From assembly GCA_964611345.1 (NCBI GenBank), contig CAZSYU010000006.1, positions 1 through 64,000 of the forward strand: a stretch of 64,000 bases of DNA, written 5' to 3'. The notes under the pieces were generated by a model, which was given only the letters and a program-made list of their open reading frames with translations, had not been told where the DNA came from and searched no databases. This document shows, piece after piece, positions 26,847-36,516 of this stretch. Numbering within the stretch: the stretch's first letter is position 1; each line of letters starts with the position of its first letter. This stretch comes from JALZVT01 sp964611345. GTDB lineage: Bacteria > Pseudomonadota > Gammaproteobacteria > Pseudomonadales > Azotimanducaceae. Both the position numbers and the translations under genes were made by a program.

Positions 26847-27097
26847 AGCCAAGGAACCGCGCGCTGGCTGAAGCGCATAGTTTGGGGCTTCCTTCCGCCC
26901 CAGTCCCCCCAGCCCCCCAGTCCCGGTTAGGCTCTGTTGGCCACCCTCTGCCGAGCGAGCAAATGACATTCGCATCAACCCGCCGGGCTTGAACTTCCGC
27001 GCCCAGACCCCATCTCATTAAGTTACCTCCGCGGCGTTTTGACGTTTGATTCAGGTAGAATCACGCGTTTCGTCGCCCCGACACCGGAGACACAGCG

Positions 27098-29869
27098 TTG
27101 CTGAAAGCGATTTTTGGGACCAAGAACGGCCGCGAACTCAAGCGGATGCGCAAACTGGTCAAGAAGATAAATGCCCTGGAAGAATCCATCCAGGCATTAT
27201 CCGACGCCGATTTACAGGCCAAAACGGGTGAGTTTCGACGCCGCATCGAAGAAGGTGCAACTTCTACCAGCCTGCTGCCCGAGGCGTTCGCCGTGGCGCG
27301 GGAAGCCTCGGTGCGCACCCGTGAGATGCGGCCCTTTGATGTCCAGCTTATCGGTGGCATAACGCTGCACGAAGGTCGTATCGCCGAGATGCGTACCGGT
27401 GAGGGTAAAACCCTGATGGCGACGCTGCCCTGTTATCTGCACGCCTTGTCGGGCAAGGGCGTGCATGTGGTGACAGTGAATGATTATCTCGCGCGGCGTG
27501 ATGCAGAGTGGATGGAGCCCATCTACAACTTTCTGGGCCTATCGGTAGGTATTATCCAATCGGGTCAGGATGCCGAGAGCAAGCGCCGCGCGTACGCCGC
27601 TGATATCACCTATGGCACCAACAATGAATTTGGCTTTGACTATCTGCGGGACAATATGGCGTTTGCACCGCAAGATCGTTATCAGCGTGGTTTGCACTTC
27701 GCCATCATCGACGAAGTCGATTCCATTCTCATTGATGAAGCACGTACACCGCTTATCATTTCGGGTCCTGCCGAAGAGAGCACCGACCTATACAAGATTA
27801 TTAACAAGATACCCGCGCAGCTAACCCGGCAGGATGTTCCTGATGACGAGCTCGAAGAACATCACACAATTGGTGATTATGTTGTCGACGAAAAAAATCG
27901 CGGGGTAGATTTGACCGAGAGTGGTCATGAAAAAGTTGAGCTGGCACTGGTGAAGGCGGGCGTGCTCGAAGAGGGCGACAGCCTGTATGGCACGAGCAAT
28001 CTGTCGCTGTTGACGCATGTGTATGCGGCCATGAAAGCACACGTTATTTTTAAACGCGATGTTGACTACATGGTGCAGGGTAACGAAGTAGTCATTGTTG
28101 ATGAACATACTGGACGAGCCATGCCTGGCCGACGTTGGTCGGAAGGTAACCACCAGGCGGTAGAAGCCAAAGAAGGGGTGACGATACAAAACGAAACCCA
28201 AACGTTGGCGTCGACTACTTTTCAGAACTATTTCCGCCTTTACGAAACCTTGTCCGGTATGACCGGCACAGCAGATACCGAAGCTTTTGAGTTTCGGCAG
28301 ATTTATGGTCTCGATGTTGTGGTTATTCCAACCCACAAGGACATGATTCGCGAAGATGCCAACGATCAAGTGTTCTTGTCGACGCCAGAAAAGTACGGCG
28401 CTATCGTTAATGACATTATTGAACGTACCGGCAAAGGTCAGCCGGTGTTGGTGGGTACTGCGTCTATCGAATCGTCCGAGTTGGTATCGGCCGAACTTGA
28501 CAAAAATAAGATTGCGCACAACGTATTGAACGCCAAGCAGCATGAGCGTGAGGCCGATATAATCGCGCAAGCTGGTTCGCCGAGTGCGGTAACCATTGCA
28601 ACCAACATGGCTGGTCGCGGCACCGATATTGTGCTGGGTGGCAGTTGGGAAGCGGAAGTCGAAGCGCTTGATAACCCAACAGATGCGCAAATAGAGGCTA
28701 TAAAGACGGAGTGGGCCAAGCGTCATGAGGCTGTGCTGGAGGCCGGCGGTTTGCACATTATTGGTACAGAGCGGCACGAATCGCGACGCATCGATAATCA
28801 GTTAAGAGGACGCTCAGGGCGTCAGGGTGATCCTGGTTCCTCGCGCTTCTATCTTTCGCTTGAAGATGACCTCATGCGAATTTTTGCGTCGGATCGCATC
28901 CGCGGGCTAATGCAATCGATGGGTATGGAAAAAGGCGAGGCGATTGAAGCTCGCATGGTGAGTAACGCCATCGAGAAGTCGCAGCGCAAGGTCGAAGAGC
29001 GCAATTTCGATGTCCGCAAAAACTTGCTTGACTACGATGATGTTGCGAACGATCAGCGTCAGGTGGTTTACCAGCAGCGTCGTGACCTGATGGAAGCGGA
29101 AGAAATAACCGAGACGGTTCAAGGTTTGCGCGAAGAGATTCTTGCAGACGTGGTTAGCGAGTACATTCCGCCCATGAGTATCGAGGAGCAGTGGGATGTG
29201 CCCGGTCTTGAGCAGGCGCTACAAACTGAGTTTAACTCGCGTCAGCCGGTTGCAGCCTGGTTGGATGCGGACGATAACCTCGACGACGATAAATTACGTG
29301 ACAAGTGTTTGCAGCAAATCCTCGAGGAGTATGACGCAAAGGCACAGCGCTGGCAGGAAGCAGGGGTCGATATCCGCCTGGTTGAGAAGCAACTGATGTT
29401 GCAAGTGCTGGACCAGCGCTGGAAAGAACACCTCGGTACAATGGATCATCTGCGTCAGGGTATTCACCTGCGTGCCTATGCGCAGAAACAGCCGAAGCAG
29501 GAGTACAAACGCGAAAGCTTCGAGATGTTTCAGGAGTTTCTATACAACGTGAAACGCGATGTCGTAAAACTGTTGTCACGTGTGGAACTTGAAACTCCGG
29601 AAGAAGTGCAACGCGCAGAAGAAGAGCGGCGCGCAGCGGCACAGAGGCAGATGGACTTCACTCACGCGGAGGCAGCGGGTGCGCTGTCGGGTGGTGCAGC
29701 TCAGTCTGGTGGGCAAGCTGGACCAGGGGGCGCCGCACCTTCGCGAAGTGCACCCGAAACGGCAGCGCCCGCGACCTATGTGCGGCAGGGCGAAAAAGTC
29801 GGCCGCAACGATCCATGTCCTTGCGGTTCTGGGAAAAAATACAAGCAGTGTCACGGTAGAGTGTCCTGA
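27098..29869 (+). CDS. secA: Preprotein translocase ATPase SecA
   Basis: Motor ATPase that drives proteins through SecYEG. At 923 residues it has the normal layout: N-terminal helix and NBD1 with Walker A MRTGEGKT, DEVDSILIDEARTPL (Walker B), preprotein-crosslinking domain, NBD2 with TNMAGRGTDIVLGG, the scaffold helix, and a C-terminal zinc tail CPCGSGKKYKQCHG that binds SecB. The linker before the tail is Gly/Ala-rich. The start is TTG 27098 (MLKAIFGTKNGREL). The stop shares a base with the argJ start. Confidence 0.98.
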   Translation: MLKAIFGTKNGRELKRMRKLVKKINALEESIQALSDADLQAKTGEFRRRIEEGATSTSLLPEAFAVAREASVRTREMRPFDVQLIGGITLHEGRIAEMRTGEGKTLMATLPCYLHALSGKGVHVVTVNDYLARRDAEWMEPIYNFLGLSVGIIQSGQDAESKRRAYAADITYGTNNEFGFDYLRDNMAFAPQDRYQRGLHFAIIDEVDSILIDEARTPLIISGPAEESTDLYKIINKIPAQLTRQDVPDDELEEHHTIGDYVVDEKNRGVDLTESGHEKVELALVKAGVLEEGDSLYGTSNLSLLTHVYAAMKAHVIFKRDVDYMVQGNEVVIVDEHTGRAMPGRRWSEGNHQAVEAKEGVTIQNETQTLASTTFQNYFRLYETLSGMTGTADTEAFEFRQIYGLDVVVIPTHKDMIREDANDQVFLSTPEKYGAIVNDIIERTGKGQPVLVGTASIESSELVSAELDKNKIAHNVLNAKQHEREADIIAQAGSPSAVTIATNMAGRGTDIVLGGSWEAEVEALDNPTDAQIEAIKTEWAKRHEAVLEAGGLHIIGTERHESRRIDNQLRGRSGRQGDPGSSRFYLSLEDDLMRIFASDRIRGLMQSMGMEKGEAIEARMVSNAIEKSQRKVEERNFDVRKNLLDYDDVANDQRQVVYQQRRDLMEAEEITETVQGLREEILADVVSEYIPPMSIEEQWDVPGLEQALQTEFNSRQPVAAWLDADDNLDDDKLRDKCLQQILEEYDAKAQRWQEAGVDIRLVEKQLMLQVLDQRWKEHLGTMDHLRQGIHLRAYAQKQPKQEYKRESFEMFQEFLYNVKRDVVKLLSRVELETPEEVQRAEEERRAAAQRQMDFTHAEAAGALSGGAAQSGGQAGPGGAAPSRSAPETAAPATYVRQGEKVGRNDPCPCGSGKKYKQCHGRVS

Positions 29870-31119
29870 TGGCAGTAAATCTGCCTGAGCCTGGCAAGCT
29901 CTTGCCGGTTGCCGGCGTAACGCTGGCAGCGGCCTCTGCAGAGGTTAAGAGTTCAACCGAGCCGGGGGTAGGCGGAATCCCACCACGTGACGACCTTGCG
30001 CTAATTGTGCTCGCCGAGGGCACTACCGTGGCCGGCGTGTTTACCCAGTCAGGTTTTGCTGCGCCCCCCGTACAGCTTTGTCGCGAGCATTTGGCACTCG
30101 GGCAGGGCAATCGCGTGTTTATGATGAACAGTGGCAATGCCAATGCCGCAACCGGCGAGCGCGGCAGAGCGGATGCGCAGACCCTCGCAAGTGTAGTCGC
30201 GAGCGCGGTGGGTGTGCAGCCGACTGAAGTGTTGCCATTTTCGACCGGGGTCATTGGTGAGTTTTTGCCTCGTGAGCGCATGTCGAAAGGCTTTGAGTTG
30301 TGCGCGCAAAATCTGCACGCAGATAACTGGCTTGCAGCGGCGAAAGCGATTATGACCACCGACACAGTGCCAAAGGCGGTGAGTAAGGAAGTTCAGGTTG
30401 CTGGTCATACCGTAACGATCAGCGGAATGTCGAAAGGCGCGGGCATGATGCGGCCTGACATGGCAACCATGCTTGCGTATATGGCGTGTGACGCGAATGT
30501 TGCAACCGAGGTGCTGCAGGTACTGGTTCGTGATGTTGCAGATGCCAGTTTTAACAGGCTAACGGTGGATGGTGATACATCGACCAATGATTCGTTTGTT
30601 GTGGCTTGCACCGGGCAAGGGAATGCAGCACCTATTACCTCGGCGAGTGACGCTACTTACGCACAGCTGCGCGATGGTTTGGTCGCTGTTGCAACCGAGC
30701 TCGCACAAGCCATTGTTCGCGACGGCGAAGGTGCGACAAAGTTTGTAACCGTTCGGGTCACAGGGGGTTACACGCAAGCAGAGTGTGCCGAGGTCGCCTT
30801 CGGTGTGGCGCATTCACCGTTGGTAAAAACGGCAATTTTTGCGGGTGACCCTAACTGGGGCAGATTCTGTATGGCAATCGGCAAGACTAACCTCGCTGAT
30901 TTTTCGCAGTCTAAGGTTGCGCTTTACCTGGATGATGTCTGCATCGCCCGCGATGGTCTGGTGGTAGAAGGTTACAGCGAGGCAGAGGCCGCTCGAGTAA
31001 TGGAGCAACCGGAATATCTGGTGCTCATTGATCTTGGTCGAGGCGCCGCGCAAGACGAAGTATGGACCAGCGACCTGTCCTATGAGTACGTGCGTGTAAA
31101 CGCCGAATACCGTACCTAG
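29869..31119 (+). CDS. argJ: Bifunctional ornithine acetyltransferase / N-acetylglutamate synthase
   Basis: Arginine biosynthesis: recycles the acetyl group from N-acetylornithine to glutamate, and in bifunctional forms also uses acetyl-CoA. The precursor self-cleaves before a Thr in the motif RPDMATMLAYMA (here about residue 200), giving alpha and beta chains. The preceding KGAGM is also conserved, as are NSGNANAATG and GDPNWGRF. The length is 416 residues. It overlaps secA by one base. Whether it is mono- or bifunctional cannot be told by eye. Confidence 0.95.
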   Translation: MAVNLPEPGKLLPVAGVTLAAASAEVKSSTEPGVGGIPPRDDLALIVLAEGTTVAGVFTQSGFAAPPVQLCREHLALGQGNRVFMMNSGNANAATGERGRADAQTLASVVASAVGVQPTEVLPFSTGVIGEFLPRERMSKGFELCAQNLHADNWLAAAKAIMTTDTVPKAVSKEVQVAGHTVTISGMSKGAGMMRPDMATMLAYMACDANVATEVLQVLVRDVADASFNRLTVDGDTSTNDSFVVACTGQGNAAPITSASDATYAQLRDGLVAVATELAQAIVRDGEGATKFVTVRVTGGYTQAECAEVAFGVAHSPLVKTAIFAGDPNWGRFCMAIGKTNLADFSQSKVALYLDDVCIARDGLVVEGYSEAEAARVMEQPEYLVLIDLGRGAAQDEVWTSDLSYEYVRVNAEYRT

Positions 31120-31150
31120 CCCCTTGCCTAGCCCATTACTTAGTATGGAA

Positions 31151-31351
31151 CTAGGCGGGCGGTAAGTCTCCTGACATCACTTCGTCGACTTCGTCTTTGC
31201 CTGGAATGCGATGTTCCTCGTTCGCCCAGGCACCAAAATCAATCATGCGGCAGCGCTCGCTGCAAAAAGGTCGGCTCTTGTTGCTGGTGCTCCACTGCAT
31301 GCGTTTTTTGCAGGCAGGGCAGGTGCTGATGCGGGCAGGATCGTTACTCAT
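31151..31351 (-). CDS. yacG: DNA gyrase inhibitor YacG (zinc protein)
   Basis: Small zinc-binding protein that in E. coli inhibits gyrase. The four cysteines occur as CPACKK and FCSERCRMIDFGAWANEE, the family signature. The length of 66 residues is typical. It overlaps the upstream coaE by four bases, continuing the yacG-coaE-pilD order of Pseudomonas. Confidence 0.95.
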   Translation of the reverse strand: MSNDPARISTCPACKKRMQWSTSNKSRPFCSERCRMIDFGAWANEEHRIPGKDEVDEVMSGDLPPA

Positions 31352-31986
31352 GAGGTGGCCAGTTCCAGATATTGCGTATGCAGGCGGGCAGCTTCTGCAT
31401 CCAGATGGTTAAGGTCTTTGTCGTTAACAATCACGTCGTCTGCACGTGCGAGACGATCATCGCGAGAGATTTGGGCGTCAATAATAGCGCGCACCTGAGC
31501 CTCAGGGTTGTTATCGCGAGCCATGACGCGCTCAACCTGGACTTCCACGGGAACATCTACCACCAAAATTCGATTGCAACGCTCGGCCTGCCCAGTTTCG
31601 AACAAAAGCGGATTTTCGAGAATGGCGTAGGGTGTCGTTGCGCTCGCAAGCTCGGAAAATATGTATGCGTTGATCAATGGGTGCAGCAAGCCTTCGAGCC
31701 ACTTTCGCTCTTGGGTCGCTGCAAATATTTTTTCTCTAAGCTTCGCGCGATCGAGCGTGCCGTCCGACAGCAGGATATCGGCGCCAAAGTGCGCAGCGAT
31801 TTTGTCGAGGGCCGGCTGGCCCTTCTCGACCACAACGCGTGACGCATAGTCGGCATCTACCACCTTGATGCCGGCAGCCTGAAAGCGTTCGCTAACCGCG
31901 CTCTTGCCGCTGCCGATGCCGCCGGTGAGGCCGATGATTAGTTTGTTTTTGCTCGTAGAGTTTGAGGAAGGGTGTGCTTGCGTCAC
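31348..31986 (-). CDS. coaE: Dephospho-CoA kinase
   Basis: Last step of coenzyme A synthesis, phosphorylating the 3'-hydroxyl of dephospho-CoA. The P-loop is GLTGGIGSGKSAV (about residues 19-31), followed by VVDADYASR, and the substrate/lid region HPLINAYIF and ENPLLFETG. The length of 212 residues includes a Ser/Asn-rich N-terminal extension of about 12 residues. It lies between pilD and yacG and is probably co-transcribed with pilBCD. Confidence 0.95.
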   Translation of the reverse strand: MTQAHPSSNSTSKNKLIIGLTGGIGSGKSAVSERFQAAGIKVVDADYASRVVVEKGQPALDKIAAHFGADILLSDGTLDRAKLREKIFAATQERKWLEGLLHPLINAYIFSELASATTPYAILENPLLFETGQAERCNRILVVDVPVEVQVERVMARDNNPEAQVRAIIDAQISRDDRLARADDVIVNDKDLNHLDAEAARLHTQYLELATS

Positions 31987-31994
31987 TTGCCTGT

Positions 31995-32873
31995 CTAATA
32001 GAAGCCGTACCAGCCTAGCAAGGTATCACGCTGCCACAGGCAAACCCAGCCAGCAATTGCGAGAAAGGGGCCAAACGGCATCGGGGTATCGCGTGAACCT
32101 TTCGCTAATAGTCCGGCGAATATGGCATAGACAACACCGGCGACGGATGAGACCAGCACAATGGCCGGCAGAGCTTGCCAACCGAGCCAGGCACCCAGGG
32201 CGGCCAGTAGTTTGAAGTCGCCGTAGCCCATGCCTTCTTTCTTGGTGAGCAGCTTGAAAATCCAGTAAATGCTCCACAGCAACAGATAGCCAACGATGGC
32301 GCCCCAGACCGCTGACTCGAGTGTGGTAATGCCTGTGTATAGGTTCACGAGCAGACCAAGCCACAAAAAGGGCAACGTCAGCTGATCCGGCAGGAGCATC
32401 GTGTCGTAGTCAATGAACGCCATGCTGATCAACATCCAGGTCGCAACCAGGGCGGCAAAACCCAGCCAGGTAAAGCCGAACTGCGTGAGCATGATAATGC
32501 TCAGAATACCGGTGAGCGCCTCAACCATTGGGTAGCGCGCAGATATTTTGTTACCACAACCGCCGCATTTACCGCGCAGCCACAACCAGCTAAGCACGGG
32601 CACATTCTGTAGTGCCGAAATTGCGTGACCACAGTTTGGGCAGCGTGAGCGTGGCTGGCTCAGATTGAACTGCCCGTCCTCAGAACGGGTATACGGACCT
32701 TCTTGGGGTTCCGGCTCAGCCATGATCTCGCTCGCTATAGCGCGCGACTCGCGATTCATCATGATCGGCAGGCGATAGATGACTACATTTAGAAAGGAGC
32801 CAACGCATAGCGCCAGCCAGGCGCCAAAGAAATAGGCGACGCCTGGATTGGCGGCGATGAGTTCAGACCACAT
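31995..32873 (-). CDS. pilD: Type IV prepilin peptidase / N-methyltransferase
   Basis: Inner-membrane aspartic protease that removes the leader of type IV pilins and N-methylates the new terminal Phe. The N-terminal cytoplasmic zinc loop has two CxxC pairs (CPNCGHAIS and CGGCGNK). The catalytic aspartates lie in IDYDTMLLPDQLT and in the GYGDFKLLAALGAWLG motif. The length is 292 residues with about eight membrane helices. It can also process pseudopilins of a type II secretion system, which is relevant because gspAB lie elsewhere in this window. Confidence 0.96.
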   Translation of the reverse strand: MWSELIAANPGVAYFFGAWLALCVGSFLNVVIYRLPIMMNRESRAIASEIMAEPEPQEGPYTRSEDGQFNLSQPRSRCPNCGHAISALQNVPVLSWLWLRGKCGGCGNKISARYPMVEALTGILSIIMLTQFGFTWLGFAALVATWMLISMAFIDYDTMLLPDQLTLPFLWLGLLVNLYTGITTLESAVWGAIVGYLLLWSIYWIFKLLTKKEGMGYGDFKLLAALGAWLGWQALPAIVLVSSVAGVVYAIFAGLLAKGSRDTPMPFGPFLAIAGWVCLWQRDTLLGWYGFY

Positions 32874-32885
32874 CTGACTTACGGA

Positions 32886-34109
32886 TTAGTGAGTGTCGCC
32901 ACCAACTACTGAACCCAACTGGAAGATAGGCAGATACATCGCGATGATCAAACCACCAACAAGTACACCCAGTACTGACATAATCATGGGTTCCATGAGT
33001 GCAGTGAGGTTGTCGACGGCGTTGTCGACCTGTTCTTCGTAGTATGTGGCAGACTTGTCGAGCATGTCGTCGAGTGCGCCTGACTCTTCGCCGATAGCGA
33101 CCATCTGTACCACCATGTTGGGGAACACGCCGGTTGAACGCATCGAGAAGTTGAGCTGCTGGCCGGTCGAAACGTCGTCTCGAACCTTGTCTACTGCATT
33201 AACGAACACCGAGTTACCCGTTGCGCCAGACACGCTGGAAAGTGCGTCTACCAGCGGTACACCCGCGGCAAAGGTTGTTGACAGCGTGCGCGCAAAGCGG
33301 GCGACCGCCGACTTCTCGATAATGTCACCTGCAACAGGCGCCTTGAGTGCAATACGGTCAATGGCGTCGCGCAAACCTTCCGAGCGCCGATGTGCGGTAC
33401 GGAAGAGAAGGAAGATGATCACACCGGCGCCCACGATCGCCCACCACCAGGCCTGGGTAAACTCAGACAGACGAATGACCAACTGGGTGAAAGCTGGCAG
33501 CTCGGCGCCGAAGCCGGCAAATACTGATTCAAACTGCGGAACTACCTTGATTAACAAAATACCCGACACGATAACCGCCACCAGCAGTACCGAGATGGGG
33601 TAGGTCATGGCTTTCTTAACCTTGGCCTTCAGTGATTCGGTTTTTTCTTTGTAGGTTGCGATGCGGTCGAGCATCGTTTCCAGGGCACCTGACTGCTCAC
33701 CGGCATCTACCAGGTTGCAGAACAGATCATCAAAATACAGAGGATGTTTGCGAATAGACTGGGCAAACGAGTTACCACCGGCAACGTCGCCGCGAACTTC
33801 GCGAATGAGTTCTGCCATTTTGGGCTTATCGACACCCTCGCCGACAATCTCGAACGCCTGCACCAATGGTACGCCAGCGCGCATCATCGTCGACATCTGT
33901 CGTGTGAACAGTGCGACGTCACCCGGGGTGATAGGTTTGCCACTACCGAGGGAAAACCCGGCACTCTTTTTCTTAACTTTCTGGGCGACGATGCCTTGCT
34001 TCCGCAGCTCGGCTTTCGCCAGCGCGGGGTTTAGACTCGATATCTCGCCTTTGGTTTTTCGGCCCGTCTTGTCGGTGCCTTCCCAAACGAATGTTGCGCT
34101 TTCAGCCAT
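32886..34109 (-). CDS. pilC: Type IV pilus inner-membrane platform protein PilC
   Basis: Polytopic platform protein that couples the cytoplasmic ATPases to pilin movement. Two GspF domains are visible, each with cytoplasmic helices and a membrane segment: FTRQMSTMMRAGVPLVQAFE near 70 and FARTLSTTFAAGVPLVDALS near 275, ending in a final segment MIMSVLGVLVGGLIIAMYLPIFQL. The length of 407 residues is typical. It lies between pilB and pilD. Confidence 0.96.
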   Translation of the reverse strand: MAESATFVWEGTDKTGRKTKGEISSLNPALAKAELRKQGIVAQKVKKKSAGFSLGSGKPITPGDVALFTRQMSTMMRAGVPLVQAFEIVGEGVDKPKMAELIREVRGDVAGGNSFAQSIRKHPLYFDDLFCNLVDAGEQSGALETMLDRIATYKEKTESLKAKVKKAMTYPISVLLVAVIVSGILLIKVVPQFESVFAGFGAELPAFTQLVIRLSEFTQAWWWAIVGAGVIIFLLFRTAHRRSEGLRDAIDRIALKAPVAGDIIEKSAVARFARTLSTTFAAGVPLVDALSSVSGATGNSVFVNAVDKVRDDVSTGQQLNFSMRSTGVFPNMVVQMVAIGEESGALDDMLDKSATYYEEQVDNAVDNLTALMEPMIMSVLGVLVGGLIIAMYLPIFQLGSVVGGDTH

Positions 34110-34120
34110 GTTATTGCCTG

Positions 34121-35845
34121 TTAGTGTCCACCGGAGGTGACGCGGTTTGCTTCAGCAAGGCTTGTTACCCCTTGCATCACTTTTTCTAGGGATGAGCGCC
34201 GCAGGTCGTTAAACCCGTGAATTTGCGCCTGCTTGGCCAAATCCATGCTGTTCCCGTCTTCCATGATAATACGAGACAGCTCCGGCGTTATTTTAACTAC
34301 TTCATAAATACCGACACGGCCTTTGTAACCGCTGCTGCAGCTATCGCAGCCGTCGGTGTTGGGTCCAAACACCTCAAAGCCCGACGCAATGTCCTCCTCG
34401 GTGAACCCTTCTTCCTTCAGTGCAGGGGCTGGAACGTCAATTTTTGTTTTGCAATTGGTGCATAAACGCCGGGCGAGGCGCTGAGCGATGATCAAGGTCA
34501 CAGAAGTGGCGAGGTTAAACGCCGGCACGCCCATGTTGCGCAAGCGAGTTAACGTTTCTGCTGCCGAGTTGGTGTGCAGGGTAGAAAGCACCATGTGGCC
34601 AGTTTGTGCCGCTTTAATTGAGATTTCTGCCGTTTCGAGGTCACGAATCTCACCAACCATTACCACGTCTGGATCCTGGCGCAGGAACGAGCGCAGTGCA
34701 GAGGCAAAATCGAGCCCAACCTTGTGGTTCACGTTCACCTGGTTGATGCCTTCCAGGTTAATTTCTACGGGATCCTCAGCGGTCGCAATGTTGCGTTCCT
34801 GAGTGTTGAGCATGTTCAACCCGGTGTACAGGGTTACGGTTTTGCCTGAGCCTGTGGGCCCTGTCACGAGTATCATGCCTTGCGGCTGTGGCAGTGCCCA
34901 TTCCAGGTGATCGCGCTGATCGGGTTCGAAGCCCAGCATATCAATGCCCATCTGGGCACTCGAAGGGTCAAGAATTCGCAGTACGATCTTTTCGCCCCAC
35001 AGCGTCGGCAGGGTGTTAACGCGGAAGTCGATGGCCTTGGTTTTCGACAGCTTCATCTTGATCCGGCCATCCTGCGGGATGCGGCGTTCAGAGATATCGA
35101 GTTGCGACATCACCTTTAGGCGCGCCGCGAGCCGCGTGCCAAGGTTCTGTGGTGGCGAGGTCATCTCTTGCAGAATGCCGTCGGTGCGAAAACGCACCCG
35201 ATAACTTTTCTCGTAGGGTTCGAAGTGGATATCTGAAGCACCGGTTTTGATGGCGTCGAGCAGCATTTTGTTGACGAAGCGCACAATGGGTGTGTCGTCG
35301 GTAGATGAGGTGTCCTCTTCTTCGGCGCCGCCCTCGTCGTAGGACTCCATATCGAGATCGACCAGCTCGTCGTCGTCGAGATCACCCAGTGATTCGGTTT
35401 CGCCGTCGCTTAGGTGCCGCTCTATCAGAGCTGCGAGTTTGTCTTCTTCCACCAACACGGGTTCAGTGTTGGTGCCACTCTGGAATTTAATTTCGTCCAG
35501 ACCCTGCATGTTGGTCGGGTCGGAAACGGCCACAAACAGGCGCACTCCACGACGTATCAGAGGCAGGGCGTTGTGGGCACGGATCAGGCGTTCTTTTACC
35601 AGGTCGCGGGGAATCGCTTCGGGATCAAAGGCGGCGAGATCGATGAGGGGCACACCAAATTCTTCGCTGGCCGAAACGGCCACGTCGCGTGGCTCTGCCA
35701 CGTTGTTCTGCACCAGGTAAGAAACAAACGGCATTCCCGCCTCACGGGCGGCGGAAGCGGCCTCACTTGCAGCCGTCATATCAATGAGCCCGTCTTCGAC
35801 AAGTCGTCGTGCAAGCCCGCTAAGGGGTACCATCTCTGTGGCCAT
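34121..35845 (-). CDS. pilB: Type IV pilus extension ATPase PilB
   Basis: Hexameric ATPase that powers pilus extension. It has an N-terminal MshEN-type domain (residues about 10-140), a Walker A GPTGSGKTVTLY near residue 330, Asp box and Walker B region VGEIRDLETAEI, a His box, and a tetracysteine zinc motif (CTNC...CDSC). The length of 574 residues is typical. An acidic linker (about residues 150-185, Asp/Glu-rich) lies between the N-terminal domain and the ATPase core. It is divergent from the pilins across a 671-base region. Confidence 0.96.
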   Translation of the reverse strand: MATEMVPLSGLARRLVEDGLIDMTAASEAASAAREAGMPFVSYLVQNNVAEPRDVAVSASEEFGVPLIDLAAFDPEAIPRDLVKERLIRAHNALPLIRRGVRLFVAVSDPTNMQGLDEIKFQSGTNTEPVLVEEDKLAALIERHLSDGETESLGDLDDDELVDLDMESYDEGGAEEEDTSSTDDTPIVRFVNKMLLDAIKTGASDIHFEPYEKSYRVRFRTDGILQEMTSPPQNLGTRLAARLKVMSQLDISERRIPQDGRIKMKLSKTKAIDFRVNTLPTLWGEKIVLRILDPSSAQMGIDMLGFEPDQRDHLEWALPQPQGMILVTGPTGSGKTVTLYTGLNMLNTQERNIATAEDPVEINLEGINQVNVNHKVGLDFASALRSFLRQDPDVVMVGEIRDLETAEISIKAAQTGHMVLSTLHTNSAAETLTRLRNMGVPAFNLATSVTLIIAQRLARRLCTNCKTKIDVPAPALKEEGFTEEDIASGFEVFGPNTDGCDSCSSGYKGRVGIYEVVKITPELSRIIMEDGNSMDLAKQAQIHGFNDLRRSSLEKVMQGVTSLAEANRVTSGGH

Positions 35846-36225
35846 AGTTCGTCTGCCAATCCTTGTGCCGGTATCACGCGGTTACGCCCCAATCTTTGGA
35901 GAGTTTATCGACGCGCGGCGGCCTGTTCTAAGCAGGGGCTACCTTACCGCTCGGTCTGGCGAGGGTCTATTGGGCACAAGTAGATGCGAGTTAAGTAGCG
36001 CACAGTTTTGCGAAATATCTGCGGATATTCTGCAGTAATGTCGAATGGAACGGTGTTGGGGTTGGTAGTACAAATCACCCTATACGGGCTGACAGTCCGT
36101 TACCTCGCGGCTAACGGTTGGCTTAACTTGAAAAAGTGCCAGGCAGATTAAACTGTGAACCCTGTGTTGCGGCGTCAATGAAATGACAGTGGGCTTGTCG
36201 GTGTGCTACCGGTCCCTGGCGCGGG
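35846..36225. other. Proximal half of the pilB/pilA divergent region
   Basis: Part of a 671-base stretch (35846-36516) without a gene. It must contain the pilB promoter on the minus strand. A TGACA motif is seen at 36184-36188 and another near 36090, related to the TGTGACA repeats further along. I see no convincing small ORF, tRNA or terminator in it. Confidence 0.4.
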
Positions 36226-36252
36226 TGTGACAAGACCGGTCAGCTTGTGACA
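36226..36252 (+). promoter_or_regulatory. Candidate PilR binding repeats upstream of pilA
   Basis: TGTGACA occurs at 36226-36232 and again at 36246-36252, exactly 20 bases apart, on the same face of the helix. The complement reads TGTCACA, resembling the tandem TGTC-type sites bound by PilR upstream of pilA in Pseudomonas aeruginosa. They lie about 145-170 bases upstream of the sigma-54 promoter, a normal distance for an enhancer-binding protein. The binding is inferred. Confidence 0.4.
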
Positions 36253-36395
36253 CTCACGAGTGGGTAACAGGGCCTCTGGAAACCAGATAGTGGCGCGTTG
36301 CAGGGTGTGGAGTCCAGTTTTGATATCTCATAAGTGACTGATAATTAAGCTAAAAAAGCACATCTCCGGCACTTCTAACTGACCTGGTCAACTTT

Positions 36396-36411
36396 TGGCA
36401 CACCACTTGCA
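36396..36411 (+). promoter_or_regulatory. Sigma-54 promoter of the major pilin
   Basis: TGGCAC (36396-36401), five bases, then TTGCA (36407-36411) match the -24/-12 consensus of RpoN promoters, with the GG and GC dinucleotides at the required spacing. Transcription would start near 36423, giving a leader of about 95 nt to pilA at 36517. Pilin genes in Pseudomonas are RpoN/PilR dependent, so the context agrees. Confidence 0.88.
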
Positions 36412-36516
36412 ATCTCCTAAGTCAGATGAGTTCAACTGACGTGCGACGGTCAAGCCGATCTTGCATCGGGGAGGGCTCGCTCGAAAACGTAAACCACGAA
36501 CCACGGAGACTTTGAA

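Noticed and set aside
27821..28777. Minus-strand ORF (318 codons) opposite secA
   Set aside because: Antisense shadow of secA; no domain recognised.
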